A stretch of 64,000 nucleotides of DNA from Phyllobacterium myrsinacearum (lineage in GTDB: Bacteria; Pseudomonadota; Alphaproteobacteria; Rhizobiales; Rhizobiaceae), in assembly GCF_002980555.1 (NCBI RefSeq), contig NZ_PVBT01000003.1:186001-250000 (forward strand). Reading direction: 5' to 3'. The notes beneath the pieces are model-generated. The model worked only from the letters and a program-made list of their open reading frames with translations. It was not told where the DNA came from and did not search any database. The translations under genes and the position numbers were made by a program. Shown here piece by piece: positions 39,322 to 48,677 of the stretch (its first letter is position 1; every line of letters begins with the position of its first letter).

Positions 39322-40449
39322 TTACTCGCTGAGTCCCTCGAAAAATTCCTTCATGCGGGCAAAAAAGCCTGATGATTGCGGGCTGTTGTCCTGGGACGAC
39401 ACGCGCTCGAACTCTTCCAGCAATTCGCGCTGGCGCTTGTTGAGATTCTGCGGCGTCTCGATGGCGATCTGGATATAGAGATCGCCCATGGCCGGCTGGC
39501 GCAAAACCGGCATGCCCTTGCCCTTGAGGCGGAACTGCTTGGCGTTCTGCGTGCCTTCGGGGATTTTGACCCGCGTCTGCGTGCCGTCAAGCGTGGCCAC
39601 CTCGAACTGACCGCCCAGCGCCGCCGTGGTCATGGAAATCGGCACCTTGCAGTAAAGGTCCGAGCCATCGCGCTGGAAGAATTCATGCGGTTTCAGTGAC
39701 AGGAAAATATAGAGATCGCCGGATGGCCCGCCGCGCACGCCAGCTTCGCCCTCGCCGGTCAGCCGGATGCGGGTGCCGTCTTCGATGCCGGCGGGAATGT
39801 TGACCGAGAGCGAACGCTCCTCGGTGATTCGGCCCTGGCCGGCACACTTGGTGCAGGGATCCTTGATGGTCTGGCCGCGGCCATGGCAGGTCGGGCAGGT
39901 CCGCTCGATGGAAAAGAACCCTTGCGCCGCCCGGACACGGCCGGAACCGCCGCAGGTGTTGCAGGTGACGGGCGACGTGCCCGGCTTGGCGCCGCTGCCG
40001 GAACATTCATCACAGGTGATGGATGTCGGCACGCGAATCTGCGCCGTCTTGCCCGCATAGGCCTCTTCCAGCGTGATTTCCATGTTGTAGCGCAGATCGG
40101 CACCGCGCTCGCGTCCGCCGGAGCGGCGCTGGCGCCCGCCGCCCATCATCTCGCCAAAAATGTCCTCGAAAATATCGGCAAAACCACCGGCGCCGCCAAA
40201 ACCGCCGCCTCCGCCCATGCCGCCATTTTCAAACGCCGCGTGACCGAACCGGTCATAGGCCGCGCGTTTGTTGGGGTCTTTCAAGGTTTCATAGGCTTCG
40301 CCGATTTCCTTGAATTTGTGCTCGGCTTTCTCATCGCCCGGATTCTTGTCGGGGTGATATTGCATCGCCAGTTTGCGGAAAGCGCTTTTCAGCTCTTTCT
40401 CATCAGCGCCTCTGGCTACGCCGAGGGTTTCGTAATAGTCAGCCTTCAT
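39322..40449 (-). CDS. dnaJ: Chaperone DnaJ
   Basis: Co-chaperone of DnaK, 375 residues. Complete domain order: J domain with HPD at 32-34, Gly/Phe-rich linker (about 75-115), four CxxCxGxG zinc repeats (about 145-210; for example [12 protein letters not shown] and [10 protein letters not shown]), and the C-terminal client-binding and dimerisation domains. ATG 40449 begins the canonical [10 protein letters not shown]; a further upstream frame of seven codons is not conserved. Unusually distant (664 bp) from dnaK. Confidence 0.98.
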   Translation of the reverse strand: MKADYYETLGVARGADEKELKSAFRKLAMQYHPDKNPGDEKAEHKFKEIGEAYETLKDPNKRAAYDRFGHAAFENGGMGGGGGFGGAGGFADIFEDIFGEMMGGGRQRRSGGRERGADLRYNMEITLEEAYAGKTAQIRVPTSITCDECSGSGAKPGTSPVTCNTCGGSGRVRAAQGFFSIERTCPTCHGRGQTIKDPCTKCAGQGRITEERSLSVNIPAGIEDGTRIRLTGEGEAGVRGGPSGDLYIFLSLKPHEFFQRDGSDLYCKVPISMTTAALGGQFEVATLDGTQTRVKIPEGTQNAKQFRLKGKGMPVLRQPAMGDLYIQIAIETPQNLNKRQRELLEEFERVSSQDNSPQSSGFFARMKEFFEGLSE

Positions 40450-41067
40450 CCAAACACTCGTTCCATGCAATCAGAGAGCCCCACGCAGAAGCTCGTTTTA
40501 GACCGGTATTTAGGTGTTCAGCGCCCCGAATGCCATAGTCTACTTGGATTGATTCGTTCTACGTGGCGCATATTTGCGCATTATTGCGTTTGTGTGGCAA
40601 TCCTTCCACGGTTTTATACACCTGTGAAAACCAAAATGCTCCAATCCGCCGCCTGCTGAAAGGCTGCTGTGCCCAGTTTCTCCCGTTGCCACGCCCGCAT
40701 TTGCGTCTGGCCATTGAAAGAAGAGAATGACGGGCGGTCCTTGGAACGCGGGTCTTGGGGTAGTCCGTATGCGATGCTTGCGATCCAAGGACCACCCGCC
40801 CCGGCGATTTGTGTTTTCACCCTGTTCTGCCGCTTCACCGGACCTTTCGGGCCCCCATGAAGCTGTGGCAGAGAGGTGAAACCTCCCCGGCCGCACAGGT
40901 TTTCCTCCCCGCGAGGCCGAAGCGCCGATCCTTTCCCGACTTTCGAAAGTTTCCGGAAGCATTCCCGCCGGAAAGGACACGAGAAGGATAAGCGAGGATG
41001 GGAGAACGTGGATAAGTTGGCGCGATTTTTTCTGATGAAGGCAAGACATTGCGCTCAAGCACCAACA
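40450..41067. other. Long gene-free gap between dnaK and dnaJ
   Basis: No frame in this stretch, on either strand, has a recognisable product or a good start. It contains an imperfect 19-bp inverted repeat (40731-40798) and further short dyads near 40938-40975 (CTTTCGAAAG, then TTTCCGG / CCGGAAA). Any dnaJ promoter must lie toward 40450-40600. A small RNA or decayed mobile element is possible but unproven. Confidence 0.4.
40731..40798. repeat. Imperfect 19-bp inverted repeat, about 30-nt loop
   Basis: Left arm CGGGCGGTCCTTGGAACGC (40731-40749) and right arm GCGATCCAAGGACCACCCG (40780-40798) are complementary at 17 of 19 positions. There is no T-tract, so it is not an ordinary terminator. Origin as a miniature element or folded RNA is open. 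Confidence 0.6.
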
Positions 41068-41094
41068 AAAAGCCCGGCACTGGGCCGGGCTTTT
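41068..41094 (-). terminator. Rho-independent terminator after dnaK
   Basis: AAAAGCCCGGC (41068-41078) pairs with GCCGGGCTTTT (41084-41094); on the minus strand the stem is followed by five Ts. It would largely separate dnaK from dnaJ transcription. Confidence 0.85.
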
Positions 41095-41113
41095 CATCAT
41101 AATGTGCTGCGGA

Positions 41114-43030
41114 TTATGCAGACTTCTTCTTGCCGTTTTCGTCGATTTCTTCGAAATCAGCGTCGACGACATCCTCATGGCCCTTGGCCGTGGCTTCGGT
41201 CTTGTCGCCTTCACCTTCAGCGGCCTGCGCGGCTTCGTACATGGCCTGACCGAGCTTCATCGAAACTTCGGCAAGGGTCTGCGTCTTCGCCTTGATGGCT
41301 TCGGCGTCGTCGCCTTCGGTCGCAGTCTTCAATTCGGCCAGAGCCGTTTCGATTGCCTGCTTGTCCTCGGCCGAAACCTTGTCGCCGTAATCCTTCAGCG
41401 ACTTTTCCGTCGAATGGATCAGGGCTTCCGCCTGATTCTTCGACTCGACCGCCTCGCGGCGCTTCTTGTCGGCCTCGGCATTGGCTTCGGCGTCCTTGAC
41501 CATCTTTTCGATGTCCGCATCGGAAAGACCGCCAGATGCCTGGATGCGGATCTGGTGCTCCTTGCCCGTGCCCTTGTCCTTGGCCGACACATTGACGATA
41601 CCGTTGGCATCGATGTCGAAACCGACTTCGATCTGCGGAACGCCGCGCGGTGCGGGCGGAATGCCCACGAGGTCGAACTGGCCAAGCGCCTTGTTGTCGG
41701 CAGCCATTTCGCGCTCACCCTGGAAGACGCGGATCGTCACGGCGGACTGGTTGTCCTCGGCCGTGGAGAAGGTCTGCGACTTCTTCGTCGGGATCGTCGT
41801 GTTGCGGTCGATCAGACGGGTGAACACGCCGCCGAGCGTTTCGATGCCGAGCGACAGCGGCGTCACGTCGAGCAGCAGAACGTCCTTGACGTCGCCCTGC
41901 AGAACGCCGGCCTGAATGGCTGCGCCCATGGCGACAACTTCATCGGGGTTCACGCCCTTGTGGGGTTCCTTGCCGAAGAAGGCCTTCACGACTTCCTGGA
42001 TCTTCGGCATGCGGGTCATGCCGCCGACCAGAACCACTTCGTCGATTTCGCCGGCCTTGAGGCCCGCATCCTTGAGCGCTGCCTTGCAGGGCTCAACGGT
42101 GCGCTGGACCAGATCGTCAACCAGGCTTTCGAACTTGGCGCGCGACAGCTTCATGGTCAGGTGCTTCGGACCGGAAGCATCGGCCGTGATGAACGGCAGG
42201 TTGATTTCGGTCTGCTGGGCCGACGACAGTTCGATCTTGGCCTTTTCCGCAGCTTCCTTGAGGCGCTGCAGGGCAAGCTTGTCGTTCTTCAGGTCGATGC
42301 CCTGTTCCTTCTTGAACTCGGCCGCAAAATACTCGACCAGGCGCATGTCGAAGTCTTCACCGCCAAGGAACGTATCGCCATTGGTCGACTTCACTTCGAA
42401 AACGCCGTCGCCGATTTCCAGGACGGAAACGTCGAACGTGCCGCCGCCCAGATCGTAGACGGCAATGGTCTTGCCTTCCTTCTTGTCGAGGCCATAGGCC
42501 AGGGCAGCTGCGGTCGGCTCGTTGATGATGCGCAGGACTTCGAGGCCAGCAATCTTGCCGGCATCCTTGGTGGCCTGACGCTGGGCATCGTTGAAGTAGG
42601 CAGGAACGGTGATGACGGCCTTCTCGACCTTTTCTCCGAGATAGGCTTCCGCCGTTTCCTTCATCTTCTGCAGGATCATCGCGGAAATCTGCGAAGGCGA
42701 ATATTTCTGGTTGTGAACTTCCACCCAAGCGTCGCCATTGTCGCCTTTGACAATGTGATAGGGCACAAGCTTCTTGTCCTTTTCAACGGTCGGGTCGTCA
42801 AAACGGCGTCCGATCAGACGCTTGACCGCAAAGACCGTGCCTTCCGGATTGGTGACAGCCTGGCGCTTGGCCGGCTGGCCAGCAAGGCGCTCATCGCTAT
42901 CCGTGAAAGCGATGATCGAAGGCGTCGTGCGCGCACCTTCCGCATTTTCGATGACCTTCGCGTTCTTTCCGTCCATGACGGAGACGCAGGAGTTGGTCGT
43001 ACCCAAATCGATACCGATAACTTTAGCCAT
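41114..43030 (-). CDS. dnaK: Chaperone DnaK (Hsp70)
   Basis: ATP-dependent chaperone, 638 residues. N-terminal ATPase with [11 protein letters not shown] at about 6-16 and [18 protein letters not shown] near 190; substrate-binding domain from about 390 ([14 protein letters not shown]), and an acidic C-terminal tail. ATG 43030 begins [19 protein letters not shown] lies upstream. It has an RpoH-like promoter about 120 bp upstream and is divergent from an HtpX-like protease gene. Confidence 0.99.
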   Translation of the reverse strand: MAKVIGIDLGTTNSCVSVMDGKNAKVIENAEGARTTPSIIAFTDSDERLAGQPAKRQAVTNPEGTVFAVKRLIGRRFDDPTVEKDKKLVPYHIVKGDNGDAWVEVHNQKYSPSQISAMILQKMKETAEAYLGEKVEKAVITVPAYFNDAQRQATKDAGKIAGLEVLRIINEPTAAALAYGLDKKEGKTIAVYDLGGGTFDVSVLEIGDGVFEVKSTNGDTFLGGEDFDMRLVEYFAAEFKKEQGIDLKNDKLALQRLKEAAEKAKIELSSAQQTEINLPFITADASGPKHLTMKLSRAKFESLVDDLVQRTVEPCKAALKDAGLKAGEIDEVVLVGGMTRMPKIQEVVKAFFGKEPHKGVNPDEVVAMGAAIQAGVLQGDVKDVLLLDVTPLSLGIETLGGVFTRLIDRNTTIPTKKSQTFSTAEDNQSAVTIRVFQGEREMAADNKALGQFDLVGIPPAPRGVPQIEVGFDIDANGIVNVSAKDKGTGKEHQIRIQASGGLSDADIEKMVKDAEANAEADKKRREAVESKNQAEALIHSTEKSLKDYGDKVSAEDKQAIETALAELKTATEGDDAEAIKAKTQTLAEVSMKLGQAMYEAAQAAEGEGDKTEATAKGHEDVVDADFEEIDENGKKKSA

Positions 43031-43040
43031 TATACTTCTC

Positions 43041-43088
43041 TCCATTCAGCAGGCTGCCGGGACCTCTGCCGAGCATTCCATTCAGCAG
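43041..43088 (-). repeat. Paired 12-bp direct repeat in the dnaK leader
   Basis: CTGCTGAATGGA (minus strand) occurs at 43088-43077 and again at 43052-43041, 36 bp apart. The copy nearer the gene runs into the Shine-Dalgarno region. It may be chance or part of a leader structure. Confidence 0.45.
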
Positions 43089-43148
43089 CCCCTAGGGGGG
43101 TTAAACAATACAAGACGACCACAGCGAGCCGAACTTGCGTGTTGTGGG

Positions 43149-43179
43149 CTATATAAGAAGGCTGAAATTACCATGCAAG
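43149..43179 (-). promoter_or_regulatory. RpoH-like heat-shock promoter of dnaK
   Basis: On the minus strand CTTGCA (43179-43174), a 16-bp spacer and CTTATATAG (43157-43149) closely match the alphaproteobacterial sigma-32 pattern CTTG...CYTATNTNNG. It would give a leader of roughly 110 nt. Confidence 0.6.
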
Positions 43180-43256
43180 TCAGAAGCTGCGGCATTTACA
43201 CGCCTAATTGCCTTAAAAGACTCGGCAAACCGGCTTTTTAGCGCCATATATCGCCT

Positions 43257-44417
43257 ATGACCGATGATGCACTCCACTTAAACCTTCCCGAACACCGGCG
43301 CAGCCAGCTGATCAATACGCTGCATACATGGCTGCTTCTTGCCGGAAGCCTGGCATTGCTCGTCGTCTGCGCTTTTACGCTGGCGGGGCCCGTCGGCATT
43401 ATCTACGCCTTTGTTTTCGGCGCAATAAGCCTTGTCGCCATCCGGCGCATTAGTCCTCAGATGGTGCTCAAAATGTATAAGGCAAGGGCTGTCACCCGCG
43501 CTGAATTTCCGCAAGGGCTGGCCATCGTCGAGGAATTATCCCGCCGGGCCGGCCTGCCGCGGCCGCCCGAGCTTCACGTCATCCCCTCCCGCATGATGAA
43601 TGCCTTCGCCGTCGGCCGGAAAGACAATTCCGTGGTCGCGGTGACGGACCAGCTGATTCGGGTGCTGACGGCACGCGAACTCACCGGCGTTCTGGCGCAT
43701 GAAATCAGCCATATCCGCAATGAGGACCTGAAGGTCATGGCGCTGGCCGACACGGTGTCGCGCTTTACCTCGCTGATGTCGACCATCGGCATGGTGTCCC
43801 TGCTCTTCAACATCACATTCCTCGCCAGCGGCGCCCACGCGCAGGTGCCGTGGCTGGGGGTCCTGTTGCTGCTGGTTGCGCCCACCATTGGCGGCCTTCT
43901 GCAGATGGCGCTGTCGCGCACCCGCGAGTTCGATGCCGATCTTGGCGCATCCCTGCTGACGGGCGACCCGGAGGGACTGGCCCAGGCCCTGACAAAACTG
44001 GAAAAAGCCCAGGGCAGGCTGTGGGAAAATCTGATCCTGCCGGGCGGACGCATTCCCGATCCGTCGATCCTGCGCACGCATCCGCTGACGGAAACCCGCG
44101 TGGCGCGGCTGAAAGCCCTGAAAGACGCATCGGGTGTGGTGGCCCGCGGCGAAGCACTGCCCGACGACATCCTCGCGACGCTCATGGTAAAGCCGCAGGA
44201 CCGGATTCGCACCCGCCCTTCGCCGGTTCCGCAGATCGGCCGCCAGCACGGGCGCTGGAATTCCAGCAATCTGGAAATCCTGTCGCTGCTCAACACCCAG
44301 TCCGGCAAGCCGGTGGTATCCGGCCCGGAGGCCGAATGCGAAGCCTGCCCGAGAAGTCTCAACACCCCGGATGGCGATCCGCACGTGCATATGGCACGCG
44401 GCGGCGTGTATTGGTGA
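43257..44417 (+). CDS. htpX: HtpX-like M48 zinc metalloprotease
   Basis: Membrane metalloprotease, 386 residues, inner membrane with a cytoplasmic active site. Two hydrophobic segments at about 21-65 precede the zinc motif HEISH near 148-152; the third ligand region is REFDADLGAS near 223. Another hydrophobic pair lies at about 170-215. It is longer than E. coli HtpX (about 290) owing to a polar C-terminal extension from about 290. HtpX degrades misfolded membrane proteins; divergence from dnaK supports a stress role. It may be a second HtpX-type paralogue rather than the main one. Confidence 0.83.
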   Translation: MTDDALHLNLPEHRRSQLINTLHTWLLLAGSLALLVVCAFTLAGPVGIIYAFVFGAISLVAIRRISPQMVLKMYKARAVTRAEFPQGLAIVEELSRRAGLPRPPELHVIPSRMMNAFAVGRKDNSVVAVTDQLIRVLTARELTGVLAHEISHIRNEDLKVMALADTVSRFTSLMSTIGMVSLLFNITFLASGAHAQVPWLGVLLLLVAPTIGGLLQMALSRTREFDADLGASLLTGDPEGLAQALTKLEKAQGRLWENLILPGGRIPDPSILRTHPLTETRVARLKALKDASGVVARGEALPDDILATLMVKPQDRIRTRPSPVPQIGRQHGRWNSSNLEILSLLNTQSGKPVVSGPEAECEACPRSLNTPDGDPHVHMARGGVYW

Positions 44418-44432
44418 ACGACGGTCTGGACC

Positions 44433-45422
44433 CTAGGAAACTGCTTCCCAATTGCCGGTGTCACCGGCGCGATAGACCGCGTCGATCAGCTTCTGGTTGA
44501 GCACCGAGCTTTCCAGGGAAAACACCGCTGCATCCTCGCCCTTCGCAGCACGAGCAAAGGCTTCGATCTGCAGGCGATAATGGTTCACGTCACCGAAACT
44601 CCATTCCGTGGCACCCGTGTGGGTCTTGTCATGCAGCGTGACGCGGGCATGGTCATACTTGCCGGTGTTGAACGGCCCATGCACCTCGATAAACCCTTCA
44701 TCGCCGTGAAAAACCATCGACTGGCGCGCGGCCAGCTGGGTGGCGACATAGAAGGACAGCTCGAAACCGTTGAAATCAGCGCGCACGCTGGCGTAGCAGT
44801 CGGTGCCGAAATCCGCATCGCGCTCGACATTGGCCGAAACCCTGACCGGCTCCTTGCCGGTGACGAAACGGGTGACAACCGTTGGATAGACACCGATATC
44901 CGGCAAGGCGCCGCCGCCGAGCGACAGCTGGTTGCGCATATTGCCTGCATCCCGGTTGAAATAGGTGAAGGCACCCTGCACGTGGCGCAGCCGGCCGATG
45001 GCGCCGCCGGCGATCAGATCGCGCACTTTCAGCCATTGCGGGTGATAGGTCACCATGAACGCCTCGGCGATCAGAACGCCATGGGTGTCGCGGGCGCGCT
45101 GCAGGGCCGCTATTTCGCCGGCATGCAGCGAGATCGGCTTTTCGCACAGCACATGCTTGCCCGCTTCGGCGGCTTTCAACGACCACTCCACATGCTGGGA
45201 GGTGGGAAGCGGTATGTAGACGCCGTCAATATCGGCCGAGGCCAGCATGGCCTCATAAGAACCGAAGGCATGCGGCGCGCCGAATCGTCCGGCCACCGCC
45301 CGCGCTTTCAAGAGGTCGCGGCTGGCGATGCCCGACAGGATGGAGTTCTCCGCATCGCATATGGCGGGGATGACCGCCGTCACCCCGATTTTCGCTGTCG
45401 ACAGAACACCCCAACGGAACAT
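44433..45422 (-). CDS. Gfo/Idh/MocA-family oxidoreductase
   Basis: NAD(P)-dependent sugar or polyol dehydrogenase of 329 residues. Rossmann domain at about 1-120 with [18 protein letters not shown] and the family's CEKPISL near 92-98; the C-terminal alpha/beta substrate domain contains [21 protein letters not shown] precedes the ATG. Convergent with htpX; upstream lies a LysR gene on the same strand. The substrate is unknown. Confidence 0.92.
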   Translation of the reverse strand: MFRWGVLSTAKIGVTAVIPAICDAENSILSGIASRDLLKARAVAGRFGAPHAFGSYEAMLASADIDGVYIPLPTSQHVEWSLKAAEAGKHVLCEKPISLHAGEIAALQRARDTHGVLIAEAFMVTYHPQWLKVRDLIAGGAIGRLRHVQGAFTYFNRDAGNMRNQLSLGGGALPDIGVYPTVVTRFVTGKEPVRVSANVERDADFGTDCYASVRADFNGFELSFYVATQLAARQSMVFHGDEGFIEVHGPFNTGKYDHARVTLHDKTHTGATEWSFGDVNHYRLQIEAFARAAKGEDAAVFSLESSVLNQKLIDAVYRAGDTGNWEAVS

Positions 45423-45490
45423 GATGACTTCTCCTTTTTGTCGGCGTGCAACCTAGACAAGACGGCGCTGAATGGAAAGCTGCGCCGGGT

Positions 45491-46375
45491 TCAGACTTTG
45501 AAAAAATCGATGAAGGCACGCAGGGCCGGGCGCATCTGGCGGCGGCTCGGGTAATAGAGATAGACCCCGGGAAACGGGGCACACCAATCATCGAGTACAC
45601 GCAGCAAACGCCCATCGGCAATGGCTTCCTGCGCCATCTGCTCCAAGAGGAAGGCCACGCCGGCGCCGTCCAGCGCGGCCTGGATAACCAGCCGGTCGTC
45701 ACCGAGAATCAGCGGGCCGTCCATATCCATGACGATTTCCTCGCCGTCCTTCTCGAACTCCCAGCGATAGACCCGGCCGCTGGCAAAACGGCGGCGGATA
45801 CACAGATGGCCGGCAAGATCATGCGGGTGCAGCGGTATCGGGTATCTGTCGAAATAATCCGGTGCCGCAACGATGTTCGCCCGAATCTGATCGCTCATGC
45901 GCACCGCAATCATGTCCGGTTCCAGGCTCTCGCCGAGCCGCATGCCCGCATCAACGCCCGCCGCAACGATGTCATTGAACGGCTCTTCGACACGCAGCTC
46001 AAGCGTCACCCCGGGATAGGCCGCGGCAAATGCGGCGATGCGCGGGGCCAGCAGCCAGTGCGCGGCAAAGGGCGGAACGCTCAGCCGCAGGGTTCCGGCG
46101 ATGCGGTTGTTGGCTTCCTTGGCCGCATCGAGCGCCAGATCGATTTCCGCCAGCGCCGGACGCAGCCGCTTGAGCAGCAGCGCGCCTTCCTCTGTCACCG
46201 CGACGCTGCGCGTGGTGCGCGCGAGAAGGCGCACGCCGAGGCTCTGTTCCAGGGTTGAAATGGCGTGGCTGACGGCTGACGGCGCAATGCCCAGTTCCCT
46301 GGCGGCATCCCGAAAGCCGCCACAGGCCGCAACGGTGGCAAAAACGGAGAGTTGAGGCAGGTATGATCGATCCAT
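45491..46375 (-). CDS. LysR-family transcriptional regulator
   Basis: 294-residue LysR-type regulator, CrgA/DsdC-like subgroup. Winged helix-turn-helix at about 5-62 (GGFRDAARELGIAPSAVSHA), effector domain from about 92. ATG 46375 gives the normal short lead MDRSYLPQLSVF. It is divergent from an aldo/keto reductase gene starting at 46474, about 100 bp away, the classical arrangement for a regulator and its target. The inducer is unknown. Confidence 0.9.
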   Translation of the reverse strand: MDRSYLPQLSVFATVAACGGFRDAARELGIAPSAVSHAISTLEQSLGVRLLARTTRSVAVTEEGALLLKRLRPALAEIDLALDAAKEANNRIAGTLRLSVPPFAAHWLLAPRIAAFAAAYPGVTLELRVEEPFNDIVAAGVDAGMRLGESLEPDMIAVRMSDQIRANIVAAPDYFDRYPIPLHPHDLAGHLCIRRRFASGRVYRWEFEKDGEEIVMDMDGPLILGDDRLVIQAALDGAGVAFLLEQMAQEAIADGRLLRVLDDWCAPFPGVYLYYPSRRQMRPALRAFIDFFKV

Positions 46376-46473
46376 TGATCTATTATATAGAACAACCTGT
46401 GAAAAAATATGGGAATTATCGAACACTGATCGGCACTCTACCTTTCCGCCATCACAGCAAAAGGAGATCAGTG

Positions 46474-47466
46474 ATGGAAAAGCGCAAACTCGGGGAACTC
46501 GATGTATCGGCCGTGGGTCTCGGCTGCATGGGCATGACCTTTGCCTATGGCGGACAGGACGAGGCAGATGCGATCCGCACGCTGCATCGTGCCGTGGATA
46601 TCGGCGTGACCTTTTTCGATACGGCGGAGGTCTATGGCCCGTTCGACAATGAGATTCTCGTCGGCAAGGCCCTCAAAGACCGGCGCGACAAGGTTGTCAT
46701 TGCCACAAAATTCGGCTTCAGGATTTCCGACGAAGGCGTGGGCCCATCGCGGATGATCGGCGTCAACAGCCATCCGGAACATGTGAAGGCCGTTGCGGAA
46801 GCGTCACTCGGACGGCTCGGCATCGAGCAGATCGACCTGTTCTACCAGCACCGGGTTGACCCGAATGTCCCCATCGAGGACACGGTTGGCGCCATGGCGG
46901 AGCTGGTGCAGCAGGGCAAGGTGAAGGCGCTTGGCCTGTCCGAAGCCAGTGCCGCCACGATCCGCCGCGCCCACAAGGTGCATCCGATTGCGGCCGTGCA
47001 GAGCGAATATTCGCTGTGGAGCCGCGAGCCGGAAGACGAGGTCTTTGCCGTCTGCCGCGAACTTGGCATCGGCTTTGTCCCCTACAGCCCGCTCGGCCGC
47101 GGCCTCCTCACCGGCACGATCAGCAAACCGGACGAGCTGGGTGCGGATGACTGGCGCAAGACCCTGCCACGTTTCCAGGCTGACAATATGGATGCCAATG
47201 CGGCTCTGATCGCCACCTTGAAGGGCATGGCTGCGGACAAAGGCATTACAGCGGCCCAGCTGGCGCTCGCCTGGGTCCTGCATCAGGGTGATTTCATCGT
47301 GCCGATTCCCGGTGCCCGCAAGATCAGGCACCTGGAGGAAAATGCGGCGGCGGCCGATGTCTCCCTCTCGCCCGCGGACCTGAAAACCATCGGCGATGCG
47401 CTTTCACCCACACGGGTGGCCGGCAACCGCTACACGGATGCCGCACTGGCGCTCGTCAACGGCTGA
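46474..47466 (+). CDS. Aldo/keto reductase
   Basis: NADPH-dependent (beta/alpha)8 reductase of 330 residues, the YajO/AKR11-13-like group. The catalytic Asp and Tyr are in FFDTAEVYGPFDNE near 47-60, Lys in VVIATKFGF near 84, His in YQHRVDP near 125. The C-terminal cofactor-binding PIPGARKIRHLEEN is present. AAGGAG precedes the ATG; a GTG lies directly before it. Probably induced through the divergent LysR protein. Confidence 0.93.
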   Translation: MEKRKLGELDVSAVGLGCMGMTFAYGGQDEADAIRTLHRAVDIGVTFFDTAEVYGPFDNEILVGKALKDRRDKVVIATKFGFRISDEGVGPSRMIGVNSHPEHVKAVAEASLGRLGIEQIDLFYQHRVDPNVPIEDTVGAMAELVQQGKVKALGLSEASAATIRRAHKVHPIAAVQSEYSLWSREPEDEVFAVCRELGIGFVPYSPLGRGLLTGTISKPDELGADDWRKTLPRFQADNMDANAALIATLKGMAADKGITAAQLALAWVLHQGDFIVPIPGARKIRHLEENAAAADVSLSPADLKTIGDALSPTRVAGNRYTDAALALVNG

Positions 47467-47772
47467 TACCGGCGACGGGGCGCTGCGCAATCAGCGCCCC
47501 GCACTGCCTGTTTCGCCTTTATAGAGCAGCAGGCGCGACTGTTGCCTTCCGGACAGATTGCCAATATTTGTTGAATAGAAAAATCACATTATAAATCCGC
47601 CATGGATGATGCCAGCTTGACAGATGGTACGGTGTGAGGCCTATTTCACGCCGTTGCCGGGGCCGAAGACCGCCAGGGCAGCCCTGCAATGTGCATGCAA
47701 TTTATTTGTTCTAACACGCCAAACCACCCCTGTTCGTTCATCGATGGTCAGGCCTTCTGAAGCTGGAATACA
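47467..47772. other. Intergenic region with weak terminator-like hairpin
   Basis: About 306 bp. GGGGCGCTG (47477-47485) pairs with CAGCGCCCC (47492-47500) behind the aldo/keto reductase gene, but no clean T-tract follows. The remainder presumably carries the promoter of the next gene. No gene or repeat was recognised. Confidence 0.45.
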
Positions 47773-48585
47773 ATGGAAAAAGCAACAAAAAAGTCGATCA
47801 GACGCTGGGCTGTCGGTTTGGTTCTCCTGGCAATTCTTGCCTATTTCGTTCCCTATCTCGTGATCTTCTACCTGATCTGCGGAATCTATGACCTGTCGCG
47901 CAACAAGAACATCGATCTGCAGATGGTCGAACAGTATTTCTGGGGCAACGGCCTGTTCACCTGGATCCTGTCGCCGCTGAACATCGTTCTCGACATCCTG
48001 TCGCTGCCCTATGTCAACAAGGGCGTCTACAAGCTGGAAGACCTGCCGTCCGACTATCAGGCGGAAGTCAAGCGCCTCATCACCGCGACGCAGAAGGAAG
48101 ACCTGGTCGGCAAACTGCAGTCTCGCGCGGAACAGCAGGCCCGCAGCATGTTCTTCTTCAAATGGTATGGCAAAGACCAGCCTAGCTTCGTCAGCGTGCC
48201 GTCCTTCTACGAGAAGTACAATTTCGTGAAGACCATCGGCGTGTCGGTGTTCAACAAGAAGAACTCGACGTCAAAACATTTTGGCCCGATCCGCGCCACC
48301 ATCCGCGTCCTCTACAACATCAACGACATGAACGACCGCACGGCCTATATCTGGTGCGGCGACACGACGAGTTACTGGAAGGACGACAAGCTGTTCATTT
48401 TCGACGACACGCTGATGCACCAGTCCGTCAACCAGACCGACCAGACGCGTTATTGCCTGTTCGTCGATATTCTCCGCCCGTCCCATCTGCCCGGTCTCTA
48501 TGCCGCCATCGTCTCGTTCATGGGCTTGATCCTCAAGGGCAGCAATTCGATCTTTTACAAGAACTGGAAAGTCATCCAGAAATAA
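47773..48585 (+). CDS. Membrane-anchored aspartyl/asparaginyl hydroxylase-domain dioxygenase (LpxO-like)
   Basis: 270-residue protein with an N-terminal membrane segment (about 12-37, rich in Leu/Ile/Tyr) and a C-terminal Fe(II)/2-oxoglutarate dioxygenase domain. SMFFFKWYGKDQP matches the LpxO-type FYLKWYDKPLP region. Metal histidines are His169 in SKHFGP and His216 in DDTLMHQSVNQTDQTR, and the Arg of DQTR would bind 2-oxoglutarate. The His-x-Gly form, without a carboxylate ligand, is that of the aspartyl hydroxylase branch. LpxO hydroxylates a lipid A acyl chain at the inner membrane; a similar role is inferred only. It stands alone before a strong terminator. Confidence 0.75.
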   Translation: MEKATKKSIRRWAVGLVLLAILAYFVPYLVIFYLICGIYDLSRNKNIDLQMVEQYFWGNGLFTWILSPLNIVLDILSLPYVNKGVYKLEDLPSDYQAEVKRLITATQKEDLVGKLQSRAEQQARSMFFFKWYGKDQPSFVSVPSFYEKYNFVKTIGVSVFNKKNSTSKHFGPIRATIRVLYNINDMNDRTAYIWCGDTTSYWKDDKLFIFDDTLMHQSVNQTDQTRYCLFVDILRPSHLPGLYAAIVSFMGLILKGSNSIFYKNWKVIQK

Positions 48586-48605
48586 GTCCGGTTCCGGACC
48601 AAATG

Positions 48606-48632
48606 AAAAGGGGCGCATTGCGCCCCTTTTTT
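48606..48632 (+). terminator. Rho-independent terminator after the dioxygenase gene
   Basis: AAAAGGGGCGC (48606-48616) pairs with GCGCCCCTTTT (48620-48630), 3-nt loop, six Ts. It may also stop pheT transcription from the other side. Confidence 0.85.
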
Positions 48633-48677
48633 GTTGGTGGGTTTTTGGTTGCACGACCATTGTGCGTGGTTCGGTCC

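Noticed and set aside
40640-40930. A structural RNA such as SRP RNA, RNase P RNA or 6S RNA in the dnaJ-dnaK gap
   Set aside because: I looked for the conserved cores of these RNAs on both strands and did not find them.
40540-41214. Several overlapping frames in the dnaJ-dnaK gap
   Set aside because: They overlap each other and the dnaK terminator, lack ribosome binding sites and have no domain; the region is better treated as non-coding.
41102-43156. A 684-codon plus-strand frame opposite dnaK
   Set aside because: The complement of dnaK is often stop-free in GC-rich genomes. The translation is Leu/Arg/Gly-rich and matches no family I know; claims of such antisense proteins have not held up in general.
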